The notes beneath the pieces were generated by a model. It searched no databases, was not told where the DNA came from, and saw only the letters and a program-made list of their open reading frames with translations. A program made the translations under genes and the position numbers. A DNA stretch of 64,000 nucleotides from Algibacter sp. L3A6. GTDB lineage: Bacteria > Bacteroidota > Bacteroidia > Flavobacteriales > Flavobacteriaceae. This document shows positions 26,098-35,213 of this stretch, one piece after another. The stretch covers positions 682,001 to 746,000 of the forward strand of contig NZ_CP047030.1 of NCBI RefSeq assembly GCF_009796825.1, given 5' to 3'. The first letter of the stretch is position 1. Every line of letters begins with the position of its first letter.

Positions 26098-27120
26098 TTA
26101 CTGCTCTATATTATACTCTGTATTTAATGCTTCAATTTGTTCTGGACGTCCCAAAACAATAATTTTAGAATTTTTCGCCAGTTCTAATTCTGCTTCTGGG
26201 TTAACAATATATTCTCCGTTTTCATCTTTATAACCAATTACGGTACAACCCGTTTTTCGGCGTAAATCTAAATCGCGAATGGTTTTAACTATATTATTAC
26301 TATGTAATTTTTCTACAGCTACTTCTTCTATATTTATATTCGATTTACCGACAATAGATAAGTTATCAATAAACTCCATAAGTCCTGGAACAACAACTAA
26401 AGATGCCATATGATCTCCACCAATTTTATCTGGTAAAATAACATTATTGGCTCCTGCAAACTTCAACTTACTATAAGATGACTCTTGAGATGCACGACTT
26501 ATTATATTAATTTTTGGGTTAATTTGTCTAGCTGAAAGCACTACAAATAGATTATCAGCATCACTTGGTAAAGCAGATATAAAACAACTTGCTCGATCTA
26601 CACCAGCCTGCACAAGCGTTTCATCTTCATTAGCGTTACCTATAACATAAGGTGCGCCGTCTAACTCCAACTTCTCAATCATTTCTTTGTTCTTCTCAAC
26701 AATAACATAAGATCGGTTGTGCGCAGCCAATTTTACAGCTGCCTGTTTTCCATTTCTACCGTAACCGCAAATAATAACATGATTGGCAAACGTATCAATT
26801 TTCTTTTGCATCTTTTTCTGTTTTAATTCTTCAATGTGGTCTTTGCTTAAAATATACTCGGTAATGGTAGATAAAGCGTAACCAACAATTACAATACTAG
26901 TTAAAATTAAAAAAATAGTAAATATTTTGGAATTATTATCGAGCGGTACAACTTCTCCAAAACCGACCGTAGTTATGGTAATAACCGTCATGTAAAGGGC
27001 ATCGATAGCGGTATAATCCGATATCATCATGTAGCCAAACACGCCAACGAGTAGAATAAGAACCAGCAAAAATACGGCTGTATATATTTTAGTTCTAAAA
27101 ATTCTTATTAATGGATTCAT
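26098..27120 (-). CDS. Potassium channel with cytosolic RCK (TrkA-N) domain
   Basis: A 340-residue two-TM channel. TM1 is at about residues 12-32, followed by a pore helix with selectivity filter TTVGFG (50-55), then TM2 (about 66-90). The RCK domain starts with the nucleotide-binding motif IICGYGRNGK (116-125) and ends in a TrkA-C-like lobe. This is the MthK/Kch-like ligand-gated potassium channel design. The phenylalanine in GFG instead of tyrosine is common in bacterial channels. It lies 3 bp after a PspC-domain gene, so the two are co-transcribed. Confidence 0.92.
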   Translation of the reverse strand: MNPLIRIFRTKIYTAVFLLVLILLVGVFGYMMISDYTAIDALYMTVITITTVGFGEVVPLDNNSKIFTIFLILTSIVIVGYALSTITEYILSKDHIEELKQKKMQKKIDTFANHVIICGYGRNGKQAAVKLAAHNRSYVIVEKNKEMIEKLELDGAPYVIGNANEDETLVQAGVDRASCFISALPSDADNLFVVLSARQINPKINIISRASQESSYSKLKFAGANNVILPDKIGGDHMASLVVVPGLMEFIDNLSIVGKSNINIEEVAVEKLHSNNIVKTIRDLDLRRKTGCTVIGYKDENGEYIVNPEAELELAKNSKIIVLGRPEQIEALNTEYNIEQ

Positions 27121-27123
27121 AAA

Positions 27124-27351
27124 TTATAGGTCAAAAACCGAAGAGCGTTTTGTGTAAATTAAATCTTTTATACGCATCCAAAAAGCAAGAAATAAATACA
27201 AAGCAAAGCCAAAACCAACCGTTACAAACGTTACATACATAAAAGAGGTACGCACCACTTTAGCGCGAATACCAAAACGATCGGCAATACGTTGACACAC
27301 GTAATAACCATGCTTCTGAAAAAACAATAAGGGTTTATAGATATTGTTCAT
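27124..27351 (-). CDS. PspC domain membrane protein
   Basis: A 75-residue protein with the PspC-type core: ICQRIADRFGIRAKVVRTSFMYVTFVTVGFGFALYLFLAFWMRI, a cytoplasmic turn and one hydrophobic hairpin. PspC proteins sense envelope stress in proteobacteria. In Bacteroidota short PspC proteins occur alone and their role is unproven. Only 3 bp separate it from the potassium channel gene, suggesting a joint response to membrane or ionic stress. Confidence 0.82.
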   Translation of the reverse strand: MNNIYKPLLFFQKHGYYVCQRIADRFGIRAKVVRTSFMYVTFVTVGFGFALYLFLAFWMRIKDLIYTKRSSVFDL

Positions 27352-27469
27352 GCTTGCAATTTAAGGATTCCTTTTTTTGTTTAAAAGCTATTAGGTTGAA
27401 ATATTTAACGCTTTCTTAATATTAATAACAATACCCTGTCAAATATTGAAATCCTTAGAAAAACAATAA

Positions 27470-28741
27470 CTATTTAGTTAAAAGTGAATTTCCAACGGCA
27501 CATTGTAAACATTTATTTTTATCGCAGTACTCTGTTTTTAATTGAATAAGCGATTGTGATTGAAAGGCCGATTTAGACACTTTTTTTAGTTTATTAAAAG
27601 CATCGATGATACTATTTTTTTCTGAATTGATTTCTGAAGCTATCTTTAAAATGGAGCGATCTATATCTTGCCCTTTTTGTTTAGCATAACAAAATTTTAA
27701 AGGAAGAATCGTGTTTATTAACAATAAATCTGTGAATGCTTTTGTAATGGCTTTTGTTGAAGATTTAGATGATTTTTGAAACGTATAATGTGTTTTCCAA
27801 AACTCGGAAGTTGACACATTAAAGAGTTTATAGAAATCTTCGAGCTTATCGAGCTCGATTACTTTAGAGAATAGATTTTGATGCTCGTGATATAAATTTG
27901 CGAATTGAGACAGTCGTATGGTTGGAAAATTTGGTGGCCGTAATCTAAAAAACTGTAATGGCAATACTTGATTTTCTTTAAGCTGAAACTTCTGTTTTAA
28001 AAAACTGTATTCTTTTGATAAACTTATATAGTAAGCATCTTCCACAGATTCTGACAATAAATTAGCTTGTCCAAACAGTAAGGCTTCTAAACTTTGCAAA
28101 TTAGATTGTGATTTTCTAACCACCGAAAAATCGACCGATTGCGCCAAACTTAAAAAAGCATATCCATTTACTTTTAGCCCAAAGTTTTTGGCAAGCATTT
28201 TAAAAAGTACGGCTTCCCAATCGTTTTTAGATTCTTGCAAAAGCAATTCAATAGCTCCTGCTTTTCGTTCTAGCCTTTCAAAATACAAGCGCTCTAGCCA
28301 ATTGGTTAAAACAAAATCGTCGGTATTTACAAAATCATTTTCACAATTAATCCATGTGTTTTGTTTTGCAAAAAGCTTTTTATAATTGTTTAAAAGCGTA
28401 AAATCAATATAATCGCGCAACACTAATGTTGGAATAGGCGTATTATCTTTTCTAAAAATCTCGGTATCATGCTCCCAAACTACGTGTAGAATAACACCAT
28501 CGTAAGCTGGATCTTGTTCATGATTGTGCAAATACCAATCGGATGATTTTATATGAATTTCCACATTACCCGCCCAAAGTTGCTCGCCAATAGTAAGTTT
28601 TGCATTAAAAAAATCGGGACCAGAATTAAAGTTATGTTGCCCTACAGAAGTAATAGTTATAGCTTGATTTGCTTCTGTTTTTAAACTTTGAGTTTGAAAT
28701 TTCTTGAATTTCCAGATGTAGTGTAGAAAATCTTCTTGCAT
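27470..28741 (-). CDS. DUF2851 family protein
   Basis: A 423-residue protein starting MQEDFLHYIWKFKKF. Family traits are visible: FNSGPDFFNAKLTIG (about residues 38-52), GNVEIHIKSSDWYLHNH (about 58-74), YDGVILHVVWEHD, and a cysteine-containing tail (CDKNKCLQCAVGNSLL). The function is unknown. The early GNVEIHIKSSDW segment resembles a nuclease-like core, but I cannot assign activity. Transcribed divergently from the DUF2721 gene. Confidence 0.85.
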   Translation of the reverse strand: MQEDFLHYIWKFKKFQTQSLKTEANQAITITSVGQHNFNSGPDFFNAKLTIGEQLWAGNVEIHIKSSDWYLHNHEQDPAYDGVILHVVWEHDTEIFRKDNTPIPTLVLRDYIDFTLLNNYKKLFAKQNTWINCENDFVNTDDFVLTNWLERLYFERLERKAGAIELLLQESKNDWEAVLFKMLAKNFGLKVNGYAFLSLAQSVDFSVVRKSQSNLQSLEALLFGQANLLSESVEDAYYISLSKEYSFLKQKFQLKENQVLPLQFFRLRPPNFPTIRLSQFANLYHEHQNLFSKVIELDKLEDFYKLFNVSTSEFWKTHYTFQKSSKSSTKAITKAFTDLLLINTILPLKFCYAKQKGQDIDRSILKIASEINSEKNSIIDAFNKLKKVSKSAFQSQSLIQLKTEYCDKNKCLQCAVGNSLLTK

Positions 28742-28828
28742 TTTTTAAAGATAGAATACCAGTTTAAAATTTCCAAATGAAATTAAAAATTGAATTCTAT
28801 TAAAGTAAAACACAGCGAGGTAATAATC

Positions 28829-28856
28829 TTGAGGATTAATTAAATTACTAACTTTG
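28829..28856 (+). promoter_or_regulatory. Promoter of the DUF2721 gene
   Basis: TTG at 28829-28831, a 17-bp spacer and TAACTTTG at 28849-28856 match the Bacteroidota -33/-7 pattern. Transcription would start about 15-20 nt before the ATG. Confidence 0.6.
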
Positions 28857-28878
28857 CAATCTAGTATAAAACTACATT

Positions 28879-29277
28879 ATGGAACAACTTACGCTTACTA
28901 CTCCTGCTCTTTTATTTTCGGCTATTTCCTTAATTATGTTAGCATATACCAACAGGTTTTTAGCTTACGCCGCAACTATTAGAAATCTACATGATAGGTA
29001 TACTGAGAAAAAAGATAGTGTATTAATGGCACAAATACAGAACATAAAAAAGCGTTTGTATTTAACGCGAAGTATGCAAATTTTCGGTATTTCGAGTTTA
29101 CTATTATGCGTAGTGACTATGTTTTTAATTTACATACAACAAAATGCAATTGCTGTTTGGGTGTTTGGCTTGGCGCTACTTTTGTTAATCGCTTCGTTAT
29201 CGCTTTTAATTATTGAAATTCAAATTTCAGTTAAAGCTTTAGAGCACCATATTAGTGATATTGAAAATAATAAGTAA
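28879..29277 (+). CDS. DUF2721 family membrane protein
   Basis: A 132-residue protein with three hydrophobic segments (about residues 8-30, 72-90 and 94-115) and a basic cytoplasmic loop between the first two (DRYTEKKDSVLMAQIQNIKKRLYLTRSMQ). The pattern TTPALLFSAISLIMLAYTNRFL at the N-terminus is typical of DUF2721. No function is known. A structured repeat element follows 50 bp downstream. Confidence 0.85.
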   Translation: MEQLTLTTPALLFSAISLIMLAYTNRFLAYAATIRNLHDRYTEKKDSVLMAQIQNIKKRLYLTRSMQIFGISSLLLCVVTMFLIYIQQNAIAVWVFGLALLLLIASLSLLIIEIQISVKALEHHISDIENNK

Positions 29278-29328
29278 CACTAGTAAAATTTAAAAAACGT
29301 AATAATAAACAGAACCTTGACTGATAAT

Positions 29329-29412
29329 GCGCTAGGGATTGAACGGTTTGTTTGAGCTCCCTGACTTTTTAGGAGGGAGCGAGTAGTGAAAGCCCGACCC
29401 TTGGGGTAGCGC
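29329..29412 (+). ncRNA. Structured RNA-like element, copy 1
   Basis: An 84-nt element lies between convergent genes. The closing stem is GCGCTA (29329-29334) with TAGCGC (29407-29412). An inner hairpin is GCTCCCT (29356-29362) with AGGGAGC (29374-29380). Near the 3' side, GAAAGCCCGACCCTTGGGG folds into a short ACCC/GGGT hairpin. A second copy at 63432-63517 keeps the same fold with a compensatory change. It could be a small RNA or a mobile intergenic repeat. Strand is chosen by comparison with the second copy. Confidence 0.55.
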
Positions 29413-29427
29413 CCAAAATTTTAAAAT

Positions 29428-30663
29428 TTACTGGAACCTAATGGCTTTTACTGGAGATATTTTTGTAATAATATACGAGGGTATTAAAAGCATAAGTAAA
29501 CACAGAATTAGTGTCCCTACATTTAGCGCAACTATATAACCTAAACTTATATATACTGGGGCTTCGGAAACGTAATACACACTTGGATCTAGCGGAAATA
29601 GTTTGAAATATTTTTGCGCAAAGAGCAGCCCTAAACCGAGCAAGTTACCCCAAAATAAACCTAGTAAAATAAGGTAGGATGCATTGTATAGAAAAAGTTT
29701 ACGGATGCTCCAATTGTTACTTCCTAGGGCTTTTAAAATCCCTATCATTTGCGTACGTTCGAGTATTAAAACGAGTAGTGCAGTAATCATGTTTATACCT
29801 GCTACGAGAATCATGATCCCAATAATGCCGTAAATATTTTTATCGAATATTTTTATCCACTCAAAAATGGAACTGTACTTATTACTTACGGTAATCGTGT
29901 TGAGTGTAGACGGTGTGTTTTGGTAAATTTCGATACCTTTTCTATCAAGTTGCGAATAATCGGAAATAAAAACTTCGAAGTTCCCTATTTGATCTTCTTC
30001 CCAATTATTAATACGTTGTATATGGCGAATGTTCCCTAATAAATATTGTTGATCTAATTCCTGAAAACCGGAATTATAAATACCTACAATTTGAAATGAT
30101 ATAATGTTTGGTGCTTTTTCGGTATCGTCTTTTGCAAATACCATTTGAAATTTTTCACCAACCTTAAAACCTAGCCTATCGGCTAAATATTGCGAAATTA
30201 AAACCTCTTCGCTCCATTTTTTGGTAAAGCTTGGTAGTTTGCCTTCTACAAGAAATTCTTGAAAGTAACTCCAATCGAAATCTTGACCGACACCTTTAAA
30301 CACGGCCCCTTCGAAATCGGTTTCTGTTCTAATAATTCCGAATTTTGTTGCTACGGCTTGTACGTGCTTTATACCATCAACCTCTTTAAACTCTGGATAA
30401 AACTCCTGATTTTTAGAGATTGGCACGATACTTTCTTGTGAGTTATTACTATCGAAATTACTAATGGTAACATGCCCATTGAAAGCGACCACTTTATCAC
30501 GAATTTTTTGTTGCAAACCAATACCTGTAGCAATGGCAATCATCATGACCACAATACCAATAGCAATAGCGGCAATACCAATTTTTATTATTGGTGCCGA
30601 TACACTACTTTTATACGCTTTACTACCAATAATGCGTTTGGCTAAAAAAAACTCGTAATTCAA
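29428..30663 (-). CDS. ABC transporter permease, FtsX/LolC-E type
   Basis: A 411-residue inner-membrane permease. TM1 is at about residues 28-49, followed by a large periplasmic MacB-PCD-like domain (about 50-270), then three C-terminal spans (about 275-298, 320-345 and 370-398) in the FtsX arrangement. The family extracts lipoproteins toward the outer membrane with a LolD ATPase; no LolD is adjacent. The start is TTG at 30663; a stop codon lies two codons upstream and the next ATG is 40 codons in, while the TTG gives the conserved NYEFFLAKR beginning. Only 8 bp separate it from the divergent namZ start. Confidence 0.85.
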   Translation of the reverse strand: MNYEFFLAKRIIGSKAYKSSVSAPIIKIGIAAIAIGIVVMMIAIATGIGLQQKIRDKVVAFNGHVTISNFDSNNSQESIVPISKNQEFYPEFKEVDGIKHVQAVATKFGIIRTETDFEGAVFKGVGQDFDWSYFQEFLVEGKLPSFTKKWSEEVLISQYLADRLGFKVGEKFQMVFAKDDTEKAPNIISFQIVGIYNSGFQELDQQYLLGNIRHIQRINNWEEDQIGNFEVFISDYSQLDRKGIEIYQNTPSTLNTITVSNKYSSIFEWIKIFDKNIYGIIGIMILVAGINMITALLVLILERTQMIGILKALGSNNWSIRKLFLYNASYLILLGLFWGNLLGLGLLFAQKYFKLFPLDPSVYYVSEAPVYISLGYIVALNVGTLILCLLMLLIPSYIITKISPVKAIRFQ

Positions 30664-30671
30664 AATTTATT

Positions 30672-31910
30672 ATGCTATTAAATGTTTTCAAAAATACTGT
30701 TTTATTATTTGTTTTAGTAATGATTTCTTGTGGGAATGTCACGAAATCGAAGTCGGAAAACTTAACGCTTTTAGATAAGGAGCGTCCAAAACAAACTGAA
30801 ACAAAAAAAAGCATCACTGTTGGTGCCAACCAAACGGCTCTTTATTTACCTACACTAGAAGGCAAACGTGTTGGTATTGTAGCCAACCAAACTAGTGTTA
30901 TTTTTAAAGGAGACACCAATACACATTTAGTAGATTCCCTACTTGCCTTAAACGTTGATATTAAAACGGTTTTCGCACCAGAACATGGATTTAGAGGTAC
31001 GGCAGACGCTGGCGAAGTTATTAAAGATGGTGTAGATATAAAAACCAACTTGCCTATAGTTTCCCTTTACGGAAAAAACAAAAAACCTTCGGTGGAGCAA
31101 TTGAAAAACTTAGATTTGGTTGTTTTTGACATTCAAGATGTTGGTGCTCGTTTTTACACTTACATTTCGAGTTTACATTATGTAATGGAAGCTTGTGCCG
31201 AGCAGAATATTCCTGTTTTAATTTTAGATAGACCGAACCCTAACGGGCATTATTTTGATGGTCCTGTTTTAGAAACAGCTCATAAAAGTTTTGTGGGCAT
31301 GCACCCTATACCAACTGTGCATGGCATGACGATTGGAGAATATGCAAACATGATTAATGGTGAAAAATGGCTAAACCAAGGTATCACTTGTGATTTACAG
31401 GTTATTCCTGTGAAAAACTATAACCATAACCTAGAATATAGCTTACCTATAAAACCTAGCCCGAATTTACCAAACGACAAATCGATAAACCTTTACCCTA
31501 GCCTTTGCTTTTTTGAAGGCACAAACGTAAGTGCTGGTCGTGGAACGGAAACGCAATTTCAGATTTTTGGGAGTCCGTTTTTAAATAAAACTCAGTTTTC
31601 TTTTCAGTTTACACCACAACCCAATCATGGTGCTAAGCATCCAAAATATGAAAACAAATTATGTTATGGTGAAAACTTAACTACAGCCGAAAACCTAAAT
31701 GCTCTTAATTTAAATTGGCTGATAAAAGCTTACAACAACACCGGAAATAAAACAGAATTCTTCAATTCGTTTTTCACGAAACTAGCCGGAACAAAAAAAT
31801 TACAACAACAAATTGAATCTGGATTAAGTGCCAATGAGATTAAAGCAACTTGGAAAACAGGCTTAGATGCCTTTGCTAAAACACGCTCAAAGTATTTAAT
31901 GTACGAGTAA
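30672..31910 (+). CDS. namZ: Exo-beta-N-acetylmuramidase NamZ family lipoprotein (DUF1343)
   Basis: A 412-residue predicted lipoprotein: signal peptide with lipobox VMISC, lipidated Cys20. The DUF1343 domain covers about residues 55-410 with typical sequences KRVGIVANQTSV, FAPEHGFRGTADAGE, FDIQDVGARFYTYISSLHYVMEAC, PNPNGHYFDGPVLE and SAGRGTETQFQIFGSP. NamZ enzymes release MurNAc from the non-reducing end of muropeptides or peptidoglycan chains, so a role in cell-wall recycling or scavenging is expected. The ATG at 30672 gives a complete signal peptide. Confidence 0.9.
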   Translation: MLLNVFKNTVLLFVLVMISCGNVTKSKSENLTLLDKERPKQTETKKSITVGANQTALYLPTLEGKRVGIVANQTSVIFKGDTNTHLVDSLLALNVDIKTVFAPEHGFRGTADAGEVIKDGVDIKTNLPIVSLYGKNKKPSVEQLKNLDLVVFDIQDVGARFYTYISSLHYVMEACAEQNIPVLILDRPNPNGHYFDGPVLETAHKSFVGMHPIPTVHGMTIGEYANMINGEKWLNQGITCDLQVIPVKNYNHNLEYSLPIKPSPNLPNDKSINLYPSLCFFEGTNVSAGRGTETQFQIFGSPFLNKTQFSFQFTPQPNHGAKHPKYENKLCYGENLTTAENLNALNLNWLIKAYNNTGNKTEFFNSFFTKLAGTKKLQQQIESGLSANEIKATWKTGLDAFAKTRSKYLMYE

Positions 31911-31922
31911 AATTTAAACGTA

Positions 31923-32738
31923 TTATTTTAAAACAGTAATGAGTCTATCTGGGTAATCGGTAATAATCCCGTTTACGTTATAGTCTATCATAAGCTGCAT
32001 ATCTTGTTCGGTGTTAACCGTCCATGGTATCACTTTAAAACCTCTATTTTTTAGATCACTAACTGTTTCTTTATTTATCAACTTGTAATAGGGACTTATA
32101 ATAGCTGGCAAATAACTCATTTCATTAAGTTTCTCTAAAATAATCTCATCGTCCTCTACCAAAAGGGCAACCTCCATTTTAGGAGATTGAATTTTTATTT
32201 CTTCTAAAATCTGTAAATCGAAACTTTGCAAATTGGTTTCGTTACAAGCGTTGTTTTCAGTTAGAACATTTAAAACTAATGCTACAAATTCTTTAGGCTT
32301 TGGAGTAAAAACATCATAATACTCCGGATCTGATTTTATTTCAATATTGAATTTTATTGCTGGATTTATTTTTTTAGTTTCTTTTAAAACCTCAGATAAA
32401 GATGGCTTGTATGTTTTTACTTTTTCCTGATTTGGGAATTTAGAATGATATTTAGAACCACAATCAAATTGTTGAATATCGGCTAAAGTCATTTGATACA
32501 AATTATACTTCTTTGCATCTTCATCTAAAATAGCGTCACCATTAGGACTTAAACAAATCACAGAATTCATATAAGGTTCATGGCTAACAACAACTATTTT
32601 ATCTTTAGAAACTGCCACATCCAACTCTAAAGTATCCACACCCAATTCCAATGCCTTTAAAAATGCCGGCATACTGTTTTCAGGTAACAAACCGCGACAA
32701 CCACGATGCCCTTGAATATCAATCTTACAATGTTTCAA
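31923..32738 (-). CDS. Glycerophosphodiester phosphodiesterase family protein
   Basis: A 271-residue TIM-barrel enzyme with the GDPD signature QGHRGCRGLLPENSMPAF (about residues 9-26), metal ligands in LELDVAVSKD (about 38-47), and catalytic VSHEPYMN. It cleaves glycerophosphodiesters to glycerol-3-phosphate and an alcohol. There is no signal peptide, so it is probably cytoplasmic. The only near start is TTG at 32738, 12 bp after the hydroxylase stop. The two genes look like an operon. Confidence 0.88.
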   Translation of the reverse strand: MKHCKIDIQGHRGCRGLLPENSMPAFLKALELGVDTLELDVAVSKDKIVVVSHEPYMNSVICLSPNGDAILDEDAKKYNLYQMTLADIQQFDCGSKYHSKFPNQEKVKTYKPSLSEVLKETKKINPAIKFNIEIKSDPEYYDVFTPKPKEFVALVLNVLTENNACNETNLQSFDLQILEEIKIQSPKMEVALLVEDDEIILEKLNEMSYLPAIISPYYKLINKETVSDLKNRGFKVIPWTVNTEQDMQLMIDYNVNGIITDYPDRLITVLK

Positions 32739-32750
32739 AATAAAAAAGTA

Positions 32751-33590
32751 TTAATCTTTATCAGAAATTATAGTTGGTCTATCGTATTTCTTAAAAGGCT
32801 GTTTTAAGAGTTCTTTTATGTTTCCGTTAGCTTTTTCATCTGGAAAAACATCAACGCCATAAATTAACTTCTCACGATCAAAATCCATATAAGTACCAAG
32901 CAGTCTATCCCAAACTGAAAATATATTTCCGTAATTAGAGTCCGTATAAGGCAACATATAGTGGTGGTGTACCTTATGCATATCGGGCGACACCAATACA
33001 TAACTCATTATTTTATCGACACTTTTTGATAACTTAATATTAGCATGTGTAAACTGCGTAGCCACCAAAGACATTGATTGATATAGCATAACAATACCAA
33101 TTGGAGCTCCAATAACAAAAACACCTAATAGTGTGAACATAAAACGAATAATACTTTCCAAAGGATGGTGTCTATTGGCCGTAGTTGTATCGACTTTATG
33201 ATCGGAATGATGAACCAAATGCACCATCCATAACATAGGCACTTTATGCTCTACAAAATGCGCTAAATAGGCTCCAAAAAAGTCCATTAGAAATACACCT
33301 AGAATAATGTACAACCATAGTGGCATTTCTGGTAACCAGTTTAAAATCCCAAAATCGTTAGCCATTACCCAATCTGCTGAGTTAAGTAGTAAAAAAGCTA
33401 ACGCAAAATTAATAACGACTGTAGTTAAAGTAAAAAAGATATTTGGAGCTGCATGCTCCCACTTTTTATAATTGAATTTAAATAATGGTACCGCACCTTC
33501 TAAAAGCCAGAAAAAGGCCAAGCCTCCAACTAAAATTATACTACGGTGTGATGATGGTATAGTCTCGAAATAGTTTAGAAATGTTTGCAA
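32751..33590 (-). CDS. Sterol desaturase / fatty acid hydroxylase family membrane protein
   Basis: A 279-residue di-iron membrane enzyme. The histidine boxes are present: HFVEH (about residue 113), HLVHHSDH (about 126), NRHHP and HKVHHHYM (about 208), with four or more hydrophobic spans. The family inserts oxygen or a double bond into lipids; the substrate here is unknown (alkyl ether lipids or ceramide-like sulfonolipids are possibilities in this group). No ATG is available at the N-terminus, so TTG at 33590 is the probable start. It is followed by the glycerophosphodiesterase gene. Confidence 0.88.
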   Translation of the reverse strand: MQTFLNYFETIPSSHRSIILVGGLAFFWLLEGAVPLFKFNYKKWEHAAPNIFFTLTTVVINFALAFLLLNSADWVMANDFGILNWLPEMPLWLYIILGVFLMDFFGAYLAHFVEHKVPMLWMVHLVHHSDHKVDTTTANRHHPLESIIRFMFTLLGVFVIGAPIGIVMLYQSMSLVATQFTHANIKLSKSVDKIMSYVLVSPDMHKVHHHYMLPYTDSNYGNIFSVWDRLLGTYMDFDREKLIYGVDVFPDEKANGNIKELLKQPFKKYDRPTIISDKD

Positions 33591-33668
33591 GAGTGGTTGT
33601 TTTTGTTTTACAATATAGTAAAAAAGTTATTATACCAAGCCTAGTAAAATAACAATCAGACTTCAAAA

Positions 33669-34163
33669 CTAAACCTTAATGCGCTTTTTCATTTCTTCTA
33701 CAATATTAAATGCAGCCGGACAAATAGCCACGTTTTTTAAAGTAAGATGCGAAATTTGTTGAAACTTACTTCTATCTGTATGTGGAAACTCACGGCACGC
33801 TTTTGGACGCACATCGTAAATAGAGCAATAATTATCGGCATCTAAAAAGGTACACGGTACACTTTGTAAAACATAATCATTCTCATCATCTACACGCAAA
33901 AATTGCGATATAAATTGCTGTGTTTTCATTCTAAAATGTTTAGCAATTCTATCTACATCTTTATCTGTAAATAGCGGCCCAGTGGTTTTACAACAGTTAG
34001 CACACTCCAAACAATCGGTACGTTTAAACTCTTGTTCATGCAAATCTTGCATAACGTAATCTAAATTTTTGGGCGGCTTCTTTTTTAGCTTTGTGAAGAA
34101 TTTTTTATTCTCGTTATGCTTATCTTTGGCCTGCTTTGGAAGATTATTAATAATGTCTTGCAT
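33669..34163 (-). CDS. YkgJ family cysteine cluster protein
   Basis: A 164-residue protein with the conserved cysteine pattern: CLECANCC (about residues 46-53), then CTFLDADNYCSIYDVRPKACREFPH (about 92-116). The family is thought to bind zinc or an Fe-S cluster; no reaction is established. ATG at 34163 with a clean N-terminus MQDIINNLPKQAKDK. A TATTTTTG box (34168-34175, minus strand) sits immediately upstream, too close to be a certain promoter. Confidence 0.88.
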   Translation of the reverse strand: MQDIINNLPKQAKDKHNENKKFFTKLKKKPPKNLDYVMQDLHEQEFKRTDCLECANCCKTTGPLFTDKDVDRIAKHFRMKTQQFISQFLRVDDENDYVLQSVPCTFLDADNYCSIYDVRPKACREFPHTDRSKFQQISHLTLKNVAICPAAFNIVEEMKKRIKV

Positions 34164-34228
34164 GGCGCAAAAATAACAATTTTAATTGATGCCCTTTTCA
34201 CTTTCGTGGAAATGAAACTCGCTTTTTT

Positions 34229-34933
34229 ATGAAAGACCTTTTCGGACAAGCCTTATTAGATTACCAAAACGGAAACTATACTGAAGATATTATAACATCT
34301 ACAAGTATTTCTGATGATGATGCCTTGCCAATTCCTTATCTATTTCGCCAATTCGAAGAGATGCCGAAGCTAGAGCAAAAAGCTTTAAAACTAGCAAAAG
34401 GTGACATTTTAGATGTTGGTTGTGGCTCAGGAAGCCATAGTTTGTATTTACAAGAAAACAATAAAAAAGTTAAAGCTATCGACGTTTCTAAAGGCGCCAT
34501 TGAAGTTGCTAAACTTCGTGGTGTTGTAAATGCTGAAATAAAAAATATTTTAGATGAAACAGAAACGTTTGATACCATTTTATTATTAATGAATGGTACC
34601 GGAATTTTTCAAGAATTATCTCAAGTTTCAAAATACTTAACTCACCTAAAAGGGTTGCTTCATCCTGGCGGACAAATTTTAATGGATTCATCGGATATCA
34701 AATACATGTATCAAGATGAAGATGGCGGTTATTGGATGGATACTAACTCGAACTACTATGGTGAGTTAGATTATTTTTTATCTTATAAAAACGAAGAAGA
34801 AATCCCAATGAAATGGTTATATCTAGATTTTGAAACTTTAAAATTGGCTTGTGAAACGGTTGGTCTTAAATGCGGCATTATAAAGGAAGGTGAACATTTC
34901 GATTATTTGGCGCAATTGACGCATTTTGAATAG
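34229..34933 (+). CDS. Class I SAM-dependent methyltransferase
   Basis: A 234-residue methyltransferase with SAM-binding motif I ILDVGCGSGSHSLYL (about residues 60-74), an acidic end of strand 2 (VKAIDVSKGAIEVAK) and a motif IV-like DTILLLMNGTGIFQE. The substrate is unknown. It is divergent from the YkgJ gene with 65 bp between starts. No partner gene suggests a pathway. Confidence 0.85.
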   Translation: MKDLFGQALLDYQNGNYTEDIITSTSISDDDALPIPYLFRQFEEMPKLEQKALKLAKGDILDVGCGSGSHSLYLQENNKKVKAIDVSKGAIEVAKLRGVVNAEIKNILDETETFDTILLLMNGTGIFQELSQVSKYLTHLKGLLHPGGQILMDSSDIKYMYQDEDGGYWMDTNSNYYGELDYFLSYKNEEEIPMKWLYLDFETLKLACETVGLKCGIIKEGEHFDYLAQLTHFE

Positions 34934-35008
34934 TTTTGATGTTGTTTAACTCAATATTTTAAAGCATATAAATCTATTCTAACATTGAACTTTATACGAT
35001 TTCTCCTT

Positions 35009-35062
35009 ATGTCGAAATGACTAACGGTTACGCATCTTTAAGTGTTTTTGTCATAGCGACAT
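35009..35062. repeat. Imperfect intergenic inverted repeat
   Basis: ATGTCG and ATGAC (35009-35021) pair with GTCAT and CGACAT (35050-35062), forming an interrupted 11-bp stem around a 28-nt loop. It recalls the short GTCATTGCGA-type repeats found between genes in Bacteroidota. The rest of the 34934-35118 gap shows nothing else. Confidence 0.35.
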
Positions 35063-35118
35063 TAGAACGTATCACAATCGCCCCCCTGGACTTTAACATC
35101 TGCTTTTTATTCAATAAA

Positions 35119-35155
35119 AAAAGCTAAAGTTCAAAAAAATGAAACCTTAGCTTTT
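35119..35155 (-). terminator. Intrinsic terminator after the barrel protein gene
   Basis: The stem AAAAGCTAA/TTAGCTTTT (35119-35127 with 35147-35155) extends through partly paired bases and is followed on the minus strand by a T-rich tract. It lies about 60 bp past the stop codon at 35214. Confidence 0.75.
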
Positions 35156-35213
35156 CTATTTATTATATTTTTAAACATTTATCGCTTTCGCGGAAACACC
35201 AACTAAATGTATC

